From: Komagataeibacter swingsii
GTDB lineage: Bacteria > Pseudomonadota > Alphaproteobacteria > Acetobacterales > Acetobacteraceae
Reading direction: 5' to 3'
NCBI RefSeq assembly: GCF_003207895.1
Contig: NZ_NKUB01000002.1
Span: 124,001 to 188,000 of the forward strand
DNA: 64,000 bases
Under the pieces are notes generated by a model. It did not search any database. It saw only the letters and a list, made by a program, of their open reading frames with translations, and was not told the DNA's origin. This document shows, piece after piece, positions 62,186 through 64,000 of this stretch (positions within the stretch are counted from its first letter, which is position 1; the number at the start of each line of letters is the position of its first letter). The position numbers were made by a program, and so were the translations under genes.

Positions 62186-64000
62186 ATGACAAACCAGACC
62201 ATTCGCCAGAAACTCAGGCCTTTCTCCCTGTTCACCGCCTCCGTGGCGCTGGCCTGCGCGGCCACCGGCGCGCAGGCCGCGACACAGGATGCGCCCTCCC
62301 CGTCCCCCGCCGACAGCACCAGGCAGGCCCGGACGACCACGAAACCGGATACCGATGCGACGGACCTGTACACCCATTCGTCCGATACATCCCATGACCT
62401 AACCCATGTCACCGCATCGCCCATGAATGTGCTGCATGAATCCATCGGGCTGAGCCGGATGCCGCAGGACGCCATGCACACGCCGCAGAACGTGAACGTG
62501 GTGCCGCAGGTGCTGATGCAGCAGCAAAATGTCAAATCCCTTGATGAAGCACTGAAGAACGTGCCCGGCATCACCGCATCGGTGGGCGAAGGCGAAGGCG
62601 GCATGGCGGGGGACCAGTTCCTGATCCGCGGCTTTGCCGCACAGAACGACATTTATGAAAACGGCCTGCGTGACTTTGGCGTCTATACGCGCGACAGCTT
62701 CTATTATGACCATGTTTCGGTCATCAAAGGCCCTTCATCCGAGGTGTTTGGCAATGGCACCACGGGTGGCGCCATCAATATCGTGACCAAGACGCCGCAT
62801 CTGGGCAACAGCTACCAGGCCAGTTTTTCGGGCGGCAGCGGGTCCTATTACCGGGGCACGCTGGATGTGAACTACCAGTTGAACGGCACCACCGCCTTCC
62901 GCCTGACCGGCATGGGCAACGAGAACAATGTCGTTGGCCGTGATGATATCTATTCCCACCGCTGGGGCATCGCGCCGTCCATCGCGTTCGGGCTGGGCAG
63001 GAAGGTCTCGTTCGTGCTGGAATATTTCCACCAGAACGATAACCGCATCCCTGATTACGGCGTGCCGGTCGTCTATTCCTCAGCCAGCGCCATTGGCCGC
63101 CCGGTGACCGAATACGGCGTCAGGCGCACCAACTGGTATGGCACCACCTATGACCAGGATGATTCCAGCACGGACATGATCACCGGCCGGCTTACGGCCA
63201 GGGTCAACCCGATCCTGACCTTATATAACGACATGCGCGGCGGCATCTTCCACCGCTATTTTTCCGCATCGCAGGAAGCGTGCTCGAATTTCAGCAGCGG
63301 CGCCGTGCTGGCGAACAACACGTTCAACGGTGTCTCGCCGTCGTCCACCTGCCAGTCCGATTTCTTTTCCTCCAGCCCGGCGGCGGCACAGGTGGCGCGT
63401 AATGGCGGGGTAGGCGGCCCCGAACCCTACCGGCAGAGCGACTGGTCCATACAGGATGTGTTTTCCGGTATCGCGCACCTCAAGACCGGGCGTATCCGGC
63501 ACGAGATCATTGGCGGCTTCGACATTGAATACGTGACCGACCACCGCCAGAACTACGCCTATGGCGCCAACCGCCCCGGCACCAGCCTGCTTGACCCCTC
63601 GCCCTACGTGCCCGGCCTGACATTGGGGGACTGCAACCAGTATCCGAACCGGCTGGTCAATATCGGCAATGGCGTGGGCCGCAAGTGCTACAAGGATAGT
63701 GACGCGCTGGATGTGGGCTTCTTCCTGTCGGACCAGATCTGGCTGACGGACTACCTGTCGGTCAAGGCGGGTTTCCGCTGGGATAACTGGAACAGCCACT
63801 ACAGCGCCACTGGCGGCAGCACCGCGACGCCGGATGTGCATTACGGGCAGAACGAAACCACCATAAACCCCTCGGTCAGCATCATGTACACCCCGCGCGG
63901 CAACCTCATGGTGTATTTCAACTGGTCGGAATCCACCACGCCGCTGAGCATGTACGTCACCAACAGTTCCGAACCCATGAACGCCAGGAACGCAACCGCC
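62186..64000 (+). CDS. TonB-dependent siderophore receptor, 5' part
   Basis: 605 codons run to the window edge with no stop. The signal peptide is FSLFTASVALACAATGAQA. The plug domain has MPQDAMHTPQNVNVVPQVLM, KSLDEALKNVPGITA, DQFLIRGF and SFYYDHVSVIKGPSSEVFGNGTTGGAINIVTK, read in parts. The beta barrel follows from about residue 210. This matches ferrichrome/ferric-coprogen type receptors (FhuA/FhuE/FcuA). It imports an iron-siderophore complex through the outer membrane using TonB energy. The C-terminal third is outside the window. Fur-like sites precede it. Confidence 0.92.
   Translation, partial: MTNQTIRQKLRPFSLFTASVALACAATGAQAATQDAPSPSPADSTRQARTTTKPDTDATDLYTHSSDTSHDLTHVTASPMNVLHESIGLSRMPQDAMHTPQNVNVVPQVLMQQQNVKSLDEALKNVPGITASVGEGEGGMAGDQFLIRGFAAQNDIYENGLRDFGVYTRDSFYYDHVSVIKGPSSEVFGNGTTGGAINIVTKTPHLGNSYQASFSGGSGSYYRGTLDVNYQLNGTTAFRLTGMGNENNVVGRDDIYSHRWGIAPSIAFGLGRKVSFVLEYFHQNDNRIPDYGVPVVYSSASAIGRPVTEYGVRRTNWYGTTYDQDDSSTDMITGRLTARVNPILTLYNDMRGGIFHRYFSASQEACSNFSSGAVLANNTFNGVSPSSTCQSDFFSSSPAAAQVARNGGVGGPEPYRQSDWSIQDVFSGIAHLKTGRIRHEIIGGFDIEYVTDHRQNYAYGANRPGTSLLDPSPYVPGLTLGDCNQYPNRLVNIGNGVGRKCYKDSDALDVGFFLSDQIWLTDYLSVKAGFRWDNWNSHYSATGGSTATPDVHYGQNETTINPSVSIMYTPRGNLMVYFNWSESTTPLSMYVTNSSEPMNARNATA

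Overview
The window is high-GC alphaproteobacterial DNA. It most resembles an acetic acid bacterium (Acetobacteraceae, probably Komagataeibacter/Gluconacetobacter). This rests on gene content: two type II NADH dehydrogenases, an AldB-type aldehyde dehydrogenase, several outer-membrane porins and efflux lipoproteins, and a glycerol operon leading into gluconeogenesis. The genus is an inference. No rRNA, tRNA, CRISPR array, intact insertion sequence or prophage was seen.

Layout. 1-2.9 kb: the end of a large-subunit catalase, a SelT/W/H-like thioredoxin-fold protein, a DUF4112 protein and a TPR-glycosyltransferase. 3.2-7.1 kb: an SsuBC-type ABC importer with a nitroreductase and no binding protein, then a GlcD/D-lactate-dehydrogenase-type flavoprotein. 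7.4-14.1 kb is a phosphate island: pstC-pstA-pstB-phoU, a small gene, a Pit-type phosphate transporter and a PPK2 polyphosphate kinase preceded by a coupled 54-codon gene. Two Pho-box-like sites lie in the divergent pstC control region. 14.2-16.2 kb: an AEC carrier and bacterioferritin. 16.3-24.8 kb: a TetR regulator divergent from a yhiI-rbbA-yhhJ-type ABC-2 exporter with its own outer-membrane lipoprotein, then a second TetR gene. 24.8-36 kb: ndh, aldB, an alginate-export-like porin, a metQNI methionine importer with an Rrf2-family regulator, and a second ndh. 36-44.4 kb: an SDR gene, then glpD-glpK-glpX-fba-glpR divergent from glpF, with three GlpR-type palindromes between glpD and glpF. 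44.6-47.6 kb: an Lrp-type regulator divergent from dadX-dadA (D-alanine catabolism). 47.7-55.2 kb: a LysR regulator divergent from an EmrAB/outer-membrane-factor tripartite exporter, with a FUSC transporter convergent. 55.3-64 kb: malic enzyme with a divergent LysR regulator, a wrecked 2-oxoglutarate/Fe(II) oxygenase, an orphan PhoR-like kinase, an OprB porin and the start of a TonB-dependent siderophore receptor behind Fur-like sites.

The most unusual signal is a dispersed intergenic element of about 80 bp, found seven times. It carries two hairpins inside complementary outer arms, so the whole element could fold as a three-way junction. Every copy lies just 3' of a stop codon and has the same orientation relative to that gene. 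It may be a compound terminator or 3'-UTR element, or a MITE/REP-like repeat that has been kept as one. Other useful results are well-formed regulatory sites (GlpR, Pho, DadR-type, LysR-type, Fur-like), genes too short for routine calling, and a clear pseudogene.
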